Shown here: positions 38,640 through 50,855 of the stretch, piece after piece
Numbering within the stretch: the stretch's first letter is position 1
Layout: the number at the start of each line of letters is the position of its first letter
Made by a program: the position numbers and the translations under genes
The notes under the pieces: generated by a model
What the model was told of the DNA's origin: nothing
The model's input: only the letters and a program-made list of their open reading frames with translations
Databases searched by the model: none
DNA from: Rhabdophis nuchalis
Taxonomy: Eukaryota; Chordata; Lepidosauria; Squamata; Natricidae
NCBI GenBank assembly: GCA_039707465.1
Contig: CM077644.1
Coordinates: 83,379,875 to 83,443,874 of the forward strand
DNA: 64,000 bases
Direction: 5' to 3'

Positions 38640-39219
38640 CTTGCTCATATTAAAAGAACTTGTCATTACATTTGATAATCTTCCTTGTTATTTTCTCTGT
38701 GGTCCATCCTCCAACTCCTAGCTTATGATCTCTGATCTACATTTTTCTCAATTTAAATAAAATAAATTAAAACAGGTTCATCTGATGTTGCTTTCCTCCC
38801 CCCATTTTATCCTTGTCATTTTTGTTTTTTTCTCTTTATTTGGCATAATGCATAATGTGGTATTTCAGTCCTTTCCTTTCCTTTCCTTTCCTTTCTTTTC
38901 CTTTCCTTTCCTCCTTTTTCTTTTACTGAAAAAAAAATCACACAATTCCACATTTCTGGAACTTGGAGCTCAGTCAAATTTCAGAATTGCTTTCCATGTA
39001 GGGTTGGATTTAGTAATTCCTAAGCAATACTTTCTTTAGATCAGAATAACTTTCAGATAACAAGCTTTTGTTCCCCCAAGCAGCTTCGGTTACATACACA
39101 TAAATATCAAATTTCTCCTTTTTGATACTATTCCTGTACTATTCCTGGGTCACATTGGACATACACAACACATGGCACATGATACACTGACTGAATGGCA
39201 ATGTTTGCACAATGGTAGG
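38640..39219. other. Intergenic, no gene seen
   Basis: Only the CCTTT tract at 38868-38912 is notable. Confidence 0.5.
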
Positions 39220-39221
39220 TA

Positions 39222-39766
39222 CACTATATGGCCAAAAGTATTTGCTCACCCGTCCAAATATTCAATCAGGTATTCCAATCACTTCCATGGCCACAGGTGT
39301 ATAAAATCAAGTACCTAGGCATGCAGACTGTTTTTACAAACATTTGTGAAAGAATGGGTCGTTCTCAGGAGCTCAGTGTGGAACTGTGATACGACGCCAC
39401 CTGTGCAACAAATCCAGGCATGAAATTTCCTTGCTCCTAAATATTCCACAGTCAACTGTCAGCAGTATTATAAGAATGTGGAAGTGTTTGGGAATGACAG
39501 CAACTCAGCCACAAAGTGGTAGGCCACATAAACTGACGGAGCGGGGTCAGTGGATGCTGAGGCGCATAGTGCGAAGAAGTCGCCAACATTCTGCAGAGTC
39601 AATCACTACAGACCACCAAACTTCATGTGGCCTTCAGATTAGCTCAAGAACAGTGCGCAGTGGACCAACATCATATTGAACCCTATGGATTAGGAATGGG
39701 ATGTCACTTACTATAAGTTCATATGCGAATAAAGGGAGGTGAGCAAATACTTTGGACAATATAGTG
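39222..39766 (+). mobile_element. Tc1/mariner element, internally deleted
   Basis: Termini CACTATATGGCCAAAAGTAT and GACAATATAGTG (with GGTGAGCAAATACTTTGG inside) flanked by TA on both sides (39220-39221, 39767-39768). Total 545 bp, against about 1.3-1.6 kb for a full element; the DDE catalytic part is missing. Confidence 0.88.
39386..39679 (+). pseudogene. Tc1-type transposase, DNA-binding half only
   Basis: 97 codons read EISLLLNIPQSTVSSIIRMW and SGRPHKLTERGQWMLRRIV, the paired-like helix-turn-helix plus GRPR-type hook of Tc1 transposases. The probable true start ATGGGTCGTTCTCAGGAGC at 39355 is out of frame after a stop, and the catalytic domain is deleted. It cannot transpose. Confidence 0.82.
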
Positions 39767-39768
39767 TA

Positions 39769-40818
39769 TGATGGAAAATGAAGGCAACTTTCACAATTGA
39801 TAAACTGGCAAGAAATTTCTTGGGAATCAGCATCAAATGTCAGACTGTGTATTATTTCAATATGCTTTTCCTCAAACAGGGTTTCAGTATGTGCTCATTT
39901 TTAGAATCTGGGAGTTAAAGGCCACACATCTGGGATATACTGATGAGAGAAGTCTTTGAGATCTTTTGTCTGGCAATGAGAATGAATTATCTGATTTTAT
40001 TCCTCTGTTCTCTTTCCCTAGCCTTAGCTTATTAATAAGAAACTCTCTTATTACGATATATATTAAACTTATTACAGAACAGGTAGGATTTCCCAGGGGG
40101 CCTCTCTTATTTCAGTTTTTCGTGACCAAGAAGAATGCAGCTCATCTTTCCTCTCATCTGATTTTATTCAATTTCATCAAAACCTGGCATTGAGTAATGA
40201 AGGATCACTTTCTATGAGTTCATTGAAGGAGAGCTAGATAGAAACTTTATAGTCTTTCACCTCTCACAAAACACAACTGGAACCTTTGGGGCATATTTTC
40301 CCTCCTTAAAATAGAGGCCTTCTGAAACCATTTCCTTCAGGTTGGAATCAAAGGGTTGATGTAGAGAAATTGTCTTTACTCACATAAAAATGAAGGATTT
40401 CTAAAAGGGATTGATAGCTACATGACAGCAAACCTGCATTTTTTTTCAATACCGCAGGGAATCTTTTAATAAGTCACCAATAAGTTCCATTTGATGAGTG
40501 GAGCCTTGATTCTTTTCCAGACACATTATAGCTAAGGAGGGGCTAACCCAGCACAGTGGACAAGAGTGTATAATGGCAACTCAATAGAACAGACTGAGTT
40601 ATTTCAATGCTGGAAAGAGAGGCTCTTCATGCAAATAAATGAAAGGACTGGGGTGGTGAATTGAGAAGTGTGCTCTATTATGAGTCATATTTGGGATTCC
40701 TAGATACTATACCATTATCCTAGTACTTTAATTCAACAATTGATCTGTCAAGCAAAATATCTTTACTTTACTGGCAAAGTTAACAGCATAAATTCAGAAC
40801 ATCAGGACAACTATATTT
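39769..40818. other. Intergenic, no gene seen
   Basis: No named repeat or exon. Confidence 0.5.
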
Positions 40819-40819
40819 A

Positions 40820-40895
<76 letters not shown>

Positions 40896-41060
40896 TTTTA
40901 TTTTTATATACCGCGTCCTCTCCCCAAGGGGACTCGGAGCGGTGTACAGGGAAAAATTAAAACACCATAAAAAATATATACAGGAATAAATAAGAATGGC
41001 TTCCTTATACATCTTATGTCAAAAAACAAGGTAAAATAAATTCAATAAATAAATAAACCC
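40820..41060 (-). mobile_element. CR1/L3 LINE 3' end with 75-bp (AAT)n tail
   Basis: On the minus strand: TTTTTCCCTGTACACCGCTC, CGAGTCCCCTTGGGGAGAGG, TATATAAAAATAAAAT and then (TTA)n for about 25 units (40820-40894). The array is the expanded tail of the LINE. Confidence 0.85.
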
Positions 41061-41714
41061 AGGTACTTAGAATATGGTTTTAAGGATAAAATGTTGTAAA
41101 GATGGCAAATAGAAAGAGAGTCAGGTAAAATGGAAGGGTATTTAAACTATGTGGTTTTCCAATAGTATTTTTTATTTTATTTTTCTTTTAGTTTTTACAT
41201 TAAAAACCCTTTCAACTCTTTTTGCTTTCCTTCACATATCTACAGTATATGCAGCTGTCTGTGGAAAAATGAAAAATAGTGGTTATACACTACCAATATT
41301 GTAATTTTGTAGTTATTTCTTAAGATGCCATAATTTAGTCCTATACATTTAATTAACCAATTAATGATTTCTAAAATTCATGATAATTATAAAATCTGTT
41401 ATCCACAAGGTATGTCTCAATGCTTCCCCTTCCCCCAATTTCTGTAGCTATTTATTTTGTTTCTTTAAAAGCTTTGTAAATAAATTATAACAAAATAATA
41501 GTTACGTTCATGGCTGAATCCATAAAACATCTATATTTAAATTTATGCTTATTATGAACATCTACTGCCAATCTTCAAACCTACCAAGGAATTAAAGATA
41601 AGTCAAGTCATCATATAGAGTTATTCGAGAACTTTTGGGTATCATCATAAACTGTGATGTTTTTGCTGGGACTGTGATTATGTGATCAGAAATAAGGGAC
41701 TATTGATATTTCTC
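41061..41714. other. Intergenic, no gene seen
   Basis: AT-rich, no coding likeness. Confidence 0.5.
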
Positions 41715-42880
41715 TTGCAATGGTCAGATCATGATTACAATGAGATTGTCTAGCATCATTATCCACTGGAGGGGCCCCAGACCCAGACTGATCCACCCTA
41801 GAGGGACTCAGAGGTTTCAGACTGATTTGAGACTGTTTCTGCTGTGGCTGAGGGTTTGGATCACATTGCATCCATGTGCCCTCTCTCCTTTCATGGATGC
41901 CATCATCCCTTGTGGTTCACAAAGGATCCGAAGGAGATATAATGAGAGAAGAGACATCTAGACATCTATGCTGGCACTTATCAAGATATGAACTCAACTA
42001 AACACAGGTTACAGTCATTATCTTGTGGTGGTGGTTGTGGTAAAACACTAATTCTTCTCTGCTATTATTGCATCTGTGGATATCTGTCTTGCAGCCCTAT
42101 ATCAGGTGACGTGTGTCCACTTGGATGGGAGGGGCTTGGAGATCTCGAAGGGTCAAATGGAGAATTGACTCAGCATCTGTCAGAAAAAGTAGACTATTGT
42201 AATGCACTCTACATGACACTTAAAGAGAATTCAAAAGCTTCAGCTGGCACTGAATGGAGCAGTGCAGCTAGTTATGTCTGTCTCTAGAATAGTGCATATT
42301 ACACCTCTGCTCTGGGAACTCCATTGGATACCAGTCTACTGTTTTGACTTTAAACCCCTTCATAGAATGATATTAGTATATCTCTCCCCAGCTATATCTG
42401 CTTGTTTCATCAGACCTGACAGAAAAGCATGTTGTGGTTCTGTTAAACAACTATCAAGAGGCAGGCCTTCCTTCCCTTGGTGCATTCCCTATAGAACAGG
42501 GATGTCCAAACTTGGGAACTTTAAGACTTGTGGACTTCAACTCCCAGAATTCCCCAGCCAGCTATGCTGGCTGGGGAATTCTGGGAGTTGAAGTCCACAA
42601 GTCTTAAAGTTCCCAAGTTTGGACATCCCTGCTATAGAACATCCCCCACCCCAAAGTGACGTTCAGTCCATCCCTGTTGATTTCCTTCAATATCTGGTCT
42701 GGTTATCCCAAGAAAACCAGGAGTGGCTGAGGTATCCTCAATTACTGATATTGACATCTATTCTCCTTTAAGCCTTGCTATTTTTTAAACTTTTTAATAA
42801 TGACTGTTTTTTTATATAGTTTCTGTTTTATAATTTGTTGCATATAACTTTTTGTAAGTTGGATGGACATATGAATTTGA
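41715..42880 (+). mobile_element. Old degraded CR1/L2-like LINE
   Basis: TGGTCAGATCATGATTACAA codes W-S-D-H-D-Y-N, the endonuclease SDH motif. Further on, VDYCNALYMTL and HITPLLWELHWIPV match the ORF2 C-terminal region. Many stops show age; the middle is largely missing. A MITE sits at 42497-42631. Confidence 0.65.
42497..42631. mobile_element. Palindromic hAT MITE with perfect 8-bp TSD
   Basis: CAGGGATGTCCAAACTTGGG and its complement form a 135-bp near-perfect palindrome centred on AGCTATGCTGGCTGG; TSD CTATAGAA at 42489-42496 and 42632-42639. Confidence 0.9.
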
Positions 42881-42958
42881 TAAACAAACAAACACATTCT
42901 ATTTTTAGCCATGGTTACTCATTGAATAGTCATGGGTTGGTATCTATCACTTAACCCA

Positions 42959-43101
42959 CAGGTGTCAAACTCGTGATGTCATGTTGTCATCACGATACGG
43001 GACGTATTACTTTTCATGATACTAAACTGATTATTTGCTAAACTGGGCATGGCCAGCATGTGACACATCCGGCCTGTGGGCTATGACCTTGATATCCCTG
43101 A
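42959..43101. mobile_element. hAT-like short element (GTGTCAAACT family)
   Basis: CAGGTGTCAAACTCGTGATG to CTTGATATCCCTG; ACTTAAC occurs on both sides but not cleanly adjacent. Contains TAAACTGGGCATGGCCAGCA, shared with 57846. Confidence 0.6.
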
Positions 43102-44475
43102 CTTAACGTATCCTACCCTACTGTACCCTGCCCAACCCTAATTTACTGGATTATTTTAAGAAGAAAGAAAGAAAAAAGACAAGGAAGACAAAGTCCTATA
43201 TTGTAGGCTGAGCTCAGTTCTTGGAGACAAGGTAGAACATAAATTTAACAACAACAGAAATAAATAGATTTAAGAATGGGCAATTTAATAATGGGTTTAT
43301 ATGCTTAAATACTGCAAGATGAACAGTATATATCTCTTCCAAATATATTGAATTAAAATTCTCTTAATTTATTATCATCCAAAAAGCCAGGAAGAACCAA
43401 GGACTAATGTTGCTGAATCTTTAATCTTTTCCAGCTGTTCAAATAATTCTGACAAAAATAGTTAGTGAGTACAGTGAAGCTCTAAAAGAACAACATTATT
43501 TGAAATCAATATATCTAAACAACTGAAAAAAGCATGTCTATATCTTGTCCTCTTGAGTTATTTATTTTTCATTATTGCAAATAATAGTTGAATGAATTTT
43601 TCTTCATGTCTTTATGCATGGCAATAAGCACATGGTACATTTATCCTATTTAACAAATATATCTCAGCTATTCCATTTCACTAATGCACAGGTATTATTG
43701 GACAAGTAAGTGAACATTTTGAGATAAAATTATTTTTTAAAACATCTTTGTAGCTGTTTATGAACTCAGCATTCCTTGATTCATGTTTAATTAATATAGA
43801 GATTTATATGCCACAGAAACATTCCCTTCGTGCAGAAGTTGATGAATGCTAGGTATAGAAAAGGATAGAGAGAGAGAGGGAGACAGATGGGTTACATTTT
43901 TCTGAACAGTGCTATGCAGTCACACATTCCAGATATATAAAACCGTTGTCCCTTGGAGTGCCCATTTCCATTGATAATTCAGGCAAAATATGTTCTGCAC
44001 ATTTTGTGGGCTTGACTTCATCACAGATGGCCTTACTGGTAGCTTACAAAATTGTACAACCTCCTGCTTATTCTTGATTTAAAGGCACATAAAAGTATTG
44101 GCAGGCGACTCAAAAAAGAAACAAGGTGGGAAGGGAGAAATGGAAATGAAATATACTTAAGTGTCAAATTCAGTTGTACTAAGAGAAGATAAAAAGTGTG
44201 ACTCATTCCCTTCTGACTGCTGGAATGGGGTTGGGGGGTTTGGTGGGGTATGGCATCATCAGTCCTACATTTGGTATCGGGCATCAAATTTAGGCACCTT
44301 AATATCATCTGAACTTTTGCAAATTACTTTGAGGTTTGAAGAAGTGAAGAAAAGATAGCTCAGTTCATTCACAATTAACGAACAATTTATGCAATGATAG
44401 TTTATTTTGCTTATAGCAAACCCTCCCCCCATGTGATTGTAGGGCACAGAGAGTTTATTATGAGGTTATTGGAAC
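43102..44475. other. Intergenic, no gene seen
   Basis: AT-rich; no repeat or exon signature. Confidence 0.5.
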
Positions 44476-44483
44476 CTATAAAC

Positions 44484-44773
44484 CAAGGATGAAATGCTAC
44501 TGGTTCGGACTGGTTCGCCCAAAACCGGTTGTAACAAATGCTACCAGTTCACCTGAACCAGTAGTAAAAAAATGCTACCAGTTCAGGTGAACTGGAAGTT
44601 CCGACAATTGTTTTTTTACGTTCCGATGTGATTTATGCACAGCTGATCATTGGCCCAAACTGATAGCATTTTTTTTGCTTTCTGACTGTGCAACAATTAG
44701 CTGTGTGACAATCAGCAGTGCGCATGCATGCACGGAGCAAACTGGTAGCAGACTTCAGAGAATTTCATCCCTG
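44484..44773. mobile_element. hAT non-autonomous element with perfect 8-bp TSD
   Basis: CAAGGATGAAAT to ATTTCATCCCTG; TSD CTATAAAC at 44476-44483 and 44774-44781. Internal CAGTAGTAAAAAAATGCTAC is shared with 32050-32685. Confidence 0.87.
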
Positions 44774-44781
44774 CTATAAAC

Positions 44782-45449
44782 TCTTGGAAAAAAGGTAATA
44801 ATTATATATTGCTGTCAGGCATTCAAATCTGTTTTACCTCCTGGCAACCACCTAGGCCAGTTATCTTGACAACAATTTCAGAAGTGGTTAGCCATTGGCT
44901 TTCCCCCCCTAGGACTGAGTTAGAATGACCAGTCCAAGGTCATTCATTTGGCTGCCATATCTAAGGCAGGGTTAAAATTCAATTTTCCAGTTTTTCTGTT
45001 AGTACTTTTAAGCACTACAGCAAACTGGTTTTCTGCTACTCCTTACATTCAATGAATACCATATTATTGCTGTGATACTGTTTTTCTCACATAGCATTCT
45101 TATAATGTATATTATTCTCTGATACCGAGAAAGAGGTTTTATGTTAATTGAACTGAGTTACAACTGTGATTTAACTCTGATAATTCTAAACATTAGCATT
45201 AGCTTTGCAATGACTCAGTAAGAATCCAGACCTAATCTTGTATTTTACTTTATTCTGCATGATTATTGTATTGCTAAATTTAACTCATAAAGAAGGGCTT
45301 CTAAGATTCCAGAAGGAAATACATTCTGATATAGGTAATGCTATAAAAGGGCTTTTACTGCGAAGAATGAACCTTTGGTGTATGATCTGATTACTGATAG
45401 AAAAATCTTTATGTAAAGAAAGTCAATTGAAACGCATATTAAATAAAAA
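44782..45449. other. Intergenic, no gene seen
   Basis: No coding or repeat signature. Confidence 0.5.
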
Positions 45450-45625
45450 AAAGTTAGTAATGGTTTGGCTTCATAATGTATCAGATTGCTGGCTTTCATA
45501 GGTAGGACAGAAATGAATGAGAATTAGTGAATAATAAAATTTGGTTGTGACATCAAAAGCGTAATCAAACTATCATGATATTCCAGATGTATCTCATTCT
45601 GTCCAAAAAATGTTTTTCCCAAGAT

Positions 45626-45855
45626 GGCAATAGCACTTAGACTTATACACTGCTTTTACAGCCCTCTCTAAGTGGTTTGACAGAGTCAGCATATTGCCCC
45701 CAACAATCTGGGTTCTCATTTTACCCATCTCTGAAGGATGAACGGTTGAGTCAATTTGAGCCGGTGAGATTTGAACTGCTGAACTTCAGTTAGCAGTCAG
45801 CTGAAGTAGTCTGCAATACAGCCCTCTAACCACTGCATTACCTCGGCTCTATACA
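45626..45855 (-). repeat. tRNA-derived SINE, minus strand
   Basis: Minus strand starts GAGCCGAGGTAATGCAGTGG and contains A-box-like AGTGGTTAGAGGGC and B-box-like GTTCAAATCTC, as in Pol III SINEs. It then continues through CAGATTGTTGGGGGCAATAT to TAAGTGCTATTG. Inserted in the left arm of the inverted-repeat element. Confidence 0.7.
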
Positions 45856-46249
45856 ATATCAAGATGATATTGTATTTTCTCTTTGATTTCCCTGAGCCTA
45901 ATCCAAAATTGTTTTCTCTTCAGAACTTCTTTCTGTTGTTCTCTTGCCATTTTTGTCTGAACATGAAAACTCTCCAAGAATTCTGAATCTATAATTAAGG
46001 TGATAAATATTAGGGCTGGGCAGATTCAAATACAAAAAAAGATCCCTGAGTAGGCAGTTACCTACTCAGACTCAGAATTCTTGGAGAGTTTTCACATTCA
46101 AAGAGAGAATAACCTATCAGCTTGGGAAAAACATTTTTTGTAGACACAATGAGATATATCTGGAATGTTATATAGTTTGGTTATTACACTTTTGATGTCA
46201 CCACCAAATTTTATTGTTCACTAATTCTCATTCTCATTCTAATATATTG

Positions 46250-48047
46250 AAGAACTTTTTGAGGACACTAGGAATGATATTGATATGGGAAGCATAACAA
46301 CTGGACCCAACCACATTATGGAAGAAGTTGAACGTGTAATAAAAATAGCAAAAACAAGAAAAGCCACAGGACCTGATAATATTCCAGTAGAAATTTTAAA
46401 ATTGCTGGTATAAAATGGGAAGACTTTTTTTACTGCAGCTCTTCAATCTAACATATGAAACAGGAAAGATACCAAATGATTGGCTAAAGTTAATTTTTGT
46501 GACAATCCCCCCCCCCCCAAAATAAATGCAAAGAAGAGAACCAAACACAGAACAATAAGCTTAATGAGTCATGCCCTGAAAATATTCACACAAGAATATA
46601 CAAAACCGAGGAGCATCTAACGCACAATTTGGTTTCAAATCAGCATTCACATTCTTGCACAGTGTTGTAGAGATGTCAATCACAATGTTTACATGTGCTT
46701 CATTGATTTTGAAAAAAAAAACATTTGATAAAATAAGACACAGCAAACTATTACAAATCCTGAAAAAGTGGAACTAGATGACAAAGACATCCGAATCATA
46801 AAGAATCTATATTGGCATCAGGTAGCAAATGTCCCCATAACCACTTTCGTAGACTGAGTTTTAAACTGTTTTAATTGGATTTTAAGGGGTTGGTAGGTTT
46901 TAGGGAATCTTTTAGCACAGGGTACTTTACATTTAATTAGATTTTAGTCTGTTGTCCTATTTATGATATTTTCGTCTATTGTTATGTTTTGTACTTCCGA
47001 TTTTAATTTCCTGCGCACCGCCCTGAGTCCCTTCGGGGAGATAGGCACGGTGATATAAATTGAATTAAATAAATAAATAAATAAAATGTGAGACTGGACC
47101 GAAAATACTCAGATGATGCAGAATTATGAAGAGAAGTGAGACATGGCTGTATTCTGTCTCCACTGTTGTTTAATATCTATTCTGAATCAATTTTCAATGA
47201 AGCACTGGAAAACCTTGATGCTGGCCAAGTAAAGTAAACGGTGTTAGGGCCAACAATTTAAGACATGCTGATGATACAGTTCTTCCGTTCCTCCTCAACA
47301 CAGATATATCTGAAAAATATGGCTTGAAGCTTAATATCTCAAAAACCAAGAGCATGGTTATCAGCAAACAACCCATTAATTTACCATTGACACCTTTGGA
47401 AGGAATACCACTAGAAAAAGTTGAAAGGATCACATACCTAGGTTCTAATTTACTTGAAAGCTGGAACATGACCACTGAAGTAAAAACAAGGATAGAGAAA
47501 GCTTGAATGCATTCTTCAAAATAAAAAAAAGGTCTTCTGCAGTTGAAAGATTGTAAATAAGGCTTGTCAGATGTTGCATCTTTTATATCCTGCTCTATGG
47601 AGTAGAGAGTTGGTCTCTGACAGAAATCCACCTGAAGAAACTAGAAGCATTTGAAATGTGGATCTACAGCCGACTGCTACATTTAAGTTGGGTTGACAAA
47701 ATCAGAAATGAGGAAGTGATAAACCACCCGAGAAAGCCAAGGGAAGTCATCAAAACCATAAAAAAGTGAAAGCTAGAATGTTTTGCGCATGTGATGCAAC
47801 ACCCAGAAAAATACGGCATACTTCACTTTATCTTCCAGGAAAAGATTGAAGGCAAATGAGGTCCAGGAAGAAGATGAAAATCATGGCTTCAAAATTTAAA
47901 AGAACTGGTTTGGGCAAAAGTCAGCAGTACTTTTTCATGTGGATGTTGATAAAAATAGATCATGATCACCTACATCTGAGGATGGATATGGCAGAAGAAG
48001 AGGAGGAGGAGAAAGAAGAAGGAGGAGGAGGAGGAGGAGGACAGGGA
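46250..48047 (+). mobile_element. Degraded non-LTR retrotransposon of a different clade
   Basis: Broken frames read EEVERVIKIAKTRKATGPDN, IDFEKTFDKIRHSKLL, DDKDIRIIKNLYWHQVANV, NISKTKSMVISKQPIN and FEMWIYSRLLHLSWVDKI: an RT plus C-terminal region unlike CR1 (RTE/ingi-like in feel; clade not certain). It ends in GAA/GGA repeats (47997-48047). The flanks AATTCTCATTC (before and after) look like an 11-bp TSD. Interrupted by a CR1 end at 46850-47090. Confidence 0.7.
46850..47090 (+). mobile_element. CR1/L3 3' UTR nested in the other LINE
   Basis: TTTTAAACTGTTTTAATTGG to GCGCACCGCCCTGAGTCCC and (AAAT)n. The host LINE continues after it with DGAEL-like codons and GVRHGCILSPLLFNIYSE-like sequence. 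Confidence 0.82.
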
Positions 48048-48428
48048 AGATGAATTCTCATTCATTTCTGTCCTACCTATGAAAGCCAACAATCTGACAT
48101 ATTATGAAACCAAAACATTGCTAACTTATTTTAGTTGTCCATTAGGGTCCACAAGGTCAAGATAGTGACTTGACTGCACAACCTAAATCATTTTTATGTA
48201 CAAACTACTTTAAAAAAGGATAGCCACTGCCACTATATTTCAAAACTTTTGAAAATGCTATGTCAAAAGAAGCAAACATTTCCTAATGTAATTTATTAAA
48301 AATCAGGATCGTACAACATCAAAAGTTGGGTCCCTATGGGTCACTTTATGAATGGGTGAGCAAGTTCCATGCATGAAAAACATTGGGATCCCAAAAAATT
48401 CCCTGATGTAGAGAAGGATGGGTTAGAT

Positions 48429-48732
48429 CAATGGTATCAAACTCAATTTCATTGATGGCCGTATCTGGGCTGTGGTTGACTTTGGGCAGTCAGGTAGTCA
48501 TGCTGGCTGGGTGGCCATCTTGACACCATTCCTCAAACTGCTGACATGTTTCCTCTTCACACTGGTAGCCCGAGCTGAAGCCACATTGGCCCGATGTTTC
48601 CTTTTCACACTGGGTAGATCGGGCCAAAGCAACATGGCCAGCCCTTTACATTTTCCAGGCCGGCCTTACGGGCTGGATCCAACTATATTGTGAGCCAAAT
48701 CTGGCCCAAGGGCCTTGTGTTTGACAGTCCTG
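48429..48732. mobile_element. hAT-like element, TSD seven of eight
   Basis: CAATGGTATCAAACTCAATT to TTGTGTTTGACAGTCCTG; flanks GGTTAGAT (48421-48428) and GATTAGAT (48733-48740). Confidence 0.75.
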
Positions 48733-48740
48733 GATTAGAT

Positions 48741-49560
48741 TATTAGATTGTTAAATTAGATTTGGAAAAAATGGTAAGTATAAAAAACAGCTAGCTTTTA
48801 TTCCAATATTCTGCTTCTGAGACTAATGAGATGAAGGTGAAGGTTAGTTCCCAAGCTTATGGGTTGATTTCAGAATGTTTCATTACCAGGCTAGATAACA
48901 TCTTCTGCGGAGTTTAGGGAATATCAGTGTCTGTATTCTTCCATTTACAAGAGCTTTGGGTGAGATGTTTGTTGCAATTCAGAAGCTCTGTCATTTTCGC
49001 AGTTATTTTAATTCTAAACTTGCCATCCAATATAAAACCAGACAATTGAAACTTCTAAGTGATTCATTCCACTTTGCATGAATCCTTCTAGTGCAGTCAC
49101 AAACTGGAATCTTGCCTGCATGTTTATCTTTTATCTTGTGATTTTTGGGGGGAACATTTTTTTCCAATATGGTAAATTAATAATTTAGCATATCATTAGT
49201 TATACATTACTGGTGGAATAATATCCATGATATCAGCTTGTCCCACCAATAACTCATTTTGTGTCATAAAGGGCAGCACACTCTTTATCCATCAGTTCTC
49301 TTCTTGCAACGAAGCAAAGTATATAAATGCTTTCTATTGCTTTCTTTTTCTCTTTTTACTGCAGGCAGTACAAAGCATGAAAATTGCCAATCTCCTAAGA
49401 TTCCTGTTGTGTTATGCTGTATGAAAGCTGGAAGCTATAATTTTGGGATAAAAATAAGGGTTGCTTTTTTTTTACCAGCCAAACCATCAAGGATCCTAGT
49501 ACTTAGCCAGATGTTATACCGTCTTTAAGAAGATTTTATCTTATGTACATTTTGTCATGG
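48741..49560. other. Intergenic, no gene seen
   Basis: No exon or named repeat. Confidence 0.5.
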
Positions 49561-49564
49561 TACA

Positions 49565-49960
49565 ATACAATAGCAGAGTTGGAAGGGACCTTGTAGGTCT
49601 TCTAGTCCAACCCCCTGCATAGGCAGGAAGCTTATACCATTTCAGACAAATGGCTATCCAACAACTTCTTAAAGATTGGGGTTGGGGCATTCACAACTTC
49701 TGGAGGCAAGCTGTTCCACTGGTTAATTGTTCTAACTGTCAGGAAATTTCTCCTTAGTTCTCAGTTGCTTCTCTCCTTGATTAGTTTCCACCCATTGCTT
49801 CTTGTCCTGCCCCCAGGTGCCTTGGAGAATAGTTTGACTCCCTCTTTTTTGTGGCACCCTCTGAGATATCGGAACACTGTTATCATGTCTACCCTGGTCC
49901 TTCTTTTCATTAAACTAGACATACCCAGTTCCTCCAACCGATACCCAGTTCCTGCAACTC
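49565..49960 (-). mobile_element. Canonical CR1 3' end, minus strand
   Basis: AATAGCAGAGTTGGAAGGGA, CTAGTCCAACCCCCTGCATA, ACTGGTTAATTGTTCTAACT and the rest are the complement of the CR1 C-terminal coding and 3' region (FLTVRTINQ-like frame on the minus strand). Confidence 0.82.
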
Positions 49961-49978
49961 AAAGACATTCCTCAGATG

Positions 49979-50600
49979 CAGTGGTGGGTTCCGATCCCTT
50001 TGCAACCGGTACACTGCAACGTGATCAGGTGGGATTAGAAGTACATGTTTTCAAGGTGTGAATTGGTATCAGTAAAGTCTCTGAAACAATGTCAGTCTGT
50101 ACAGGATTATAAGATTGCCTATTTGTAACATATTTTATTGCTTGGGTGAAAAGAGAGCAAGGAAGTAAAAGGAAAACAAAATAAAAGCAAAAAGCAAAAG
50201 CTTATTTATTACACACTGAAAAGAAATAGCTCATTTTTAAACATATCATTAAAACTTGATAGCACAGAATGGTATTGATTAATCTTTTCATTATACCAAT
50301 AATGAGCCAGTTTATAAACAGAAAATAAACACATATTGTAAAGCTCTCACTATCTTTACAACATCAGAGAATAACCTTTTGGCTAATTTTATGCTTCTAT
50401 ATATAGTAATAAATTTAATATTTTGGGTGTGTGTATATTTCAAAGGACAGCCATATCTTCATTCTGTATTAATCTTTTTAACACAGTATTAACAAAATTA
50501 AGGCTATTAAACCAGAAGAGGATAATTGTGACGCAAACTCACATCATATGGCATAAGTTTGCCTAGAGAAAGTTGAAAAAACTTTTTCTGAAAAAAACAT
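49979..50600. other. Fragment of a CAGTGGTGGG hAT element, then unassigned sequence
   Basis: CAGTGGTGGGTTCCGATCCC followed by GCAACCGGTACACTGCAACG (49979-50030) looks like the left end of the family at 34123. No right end was found. The remainder is AT-rich without gene signal. Confidence 0.45.
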
Positions 50601-50609
50601 CGTTATAAA

Positions 50610-50855
50610 CAGGGGTGGGATCCTACTGGTTCGGCCAAACTGGTAGCTCCGATAATCAGCTGGGAGCAAATCAGTTTGACCTGATGATCAGATGGGCCCA
50701 CCTGCCCACCTGCGGTATTTTTACACCTTTATCTTCTCAGCTGATTCACGTGGTAAGCAGATTGCTGTGTGAATCATCTGTGTTACTCCTCTGAAGAAAT
50801 CCAGAAATGAAAATTTCTTCAAACTGCACATGCGCGTGGGAGGATCCCACCACTA
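50610..50855. mobile_element. hAT non-autonomous element, TSD seven of eight
   Basis: CAGGGGTGGGATCC to GGATCCCACCACTA; flanks GTTATAAA (50602-50609) and ATTATAAA (50856-50863). Internal GGTAGCTCCGATAATCAGCT is shared with 51169. Confidence 0.83.

Larger units (their letters stand above)
45450..48125. mobile_element. Long inverted-repeat element, split by a SINE and a LINE
   Basis: The left arm (AGTTAGTAATGGTTTGGC..., 45450-45625 and 45890-46000) is the reverse complement of 48050-48125 plus 46065-46250. Shared landmarks include GGCTTTCATAGGTAGGACAG and its complement CTGTCCTACCTATGAAAGCC, and CTCCAAGAATTCTGA with its complement. The centre is near 46035. A SINE occupies the left arm and a LINE the right arm. 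Arms exceed 300 bp each; family unknown. Confidence 0.65.

Noticed and set aside
47194..47631. 145-codon minus-strand frame
   Set aside because: Antisense shadow of the degraded LINE, whose plus strand gives RT-like motifs.
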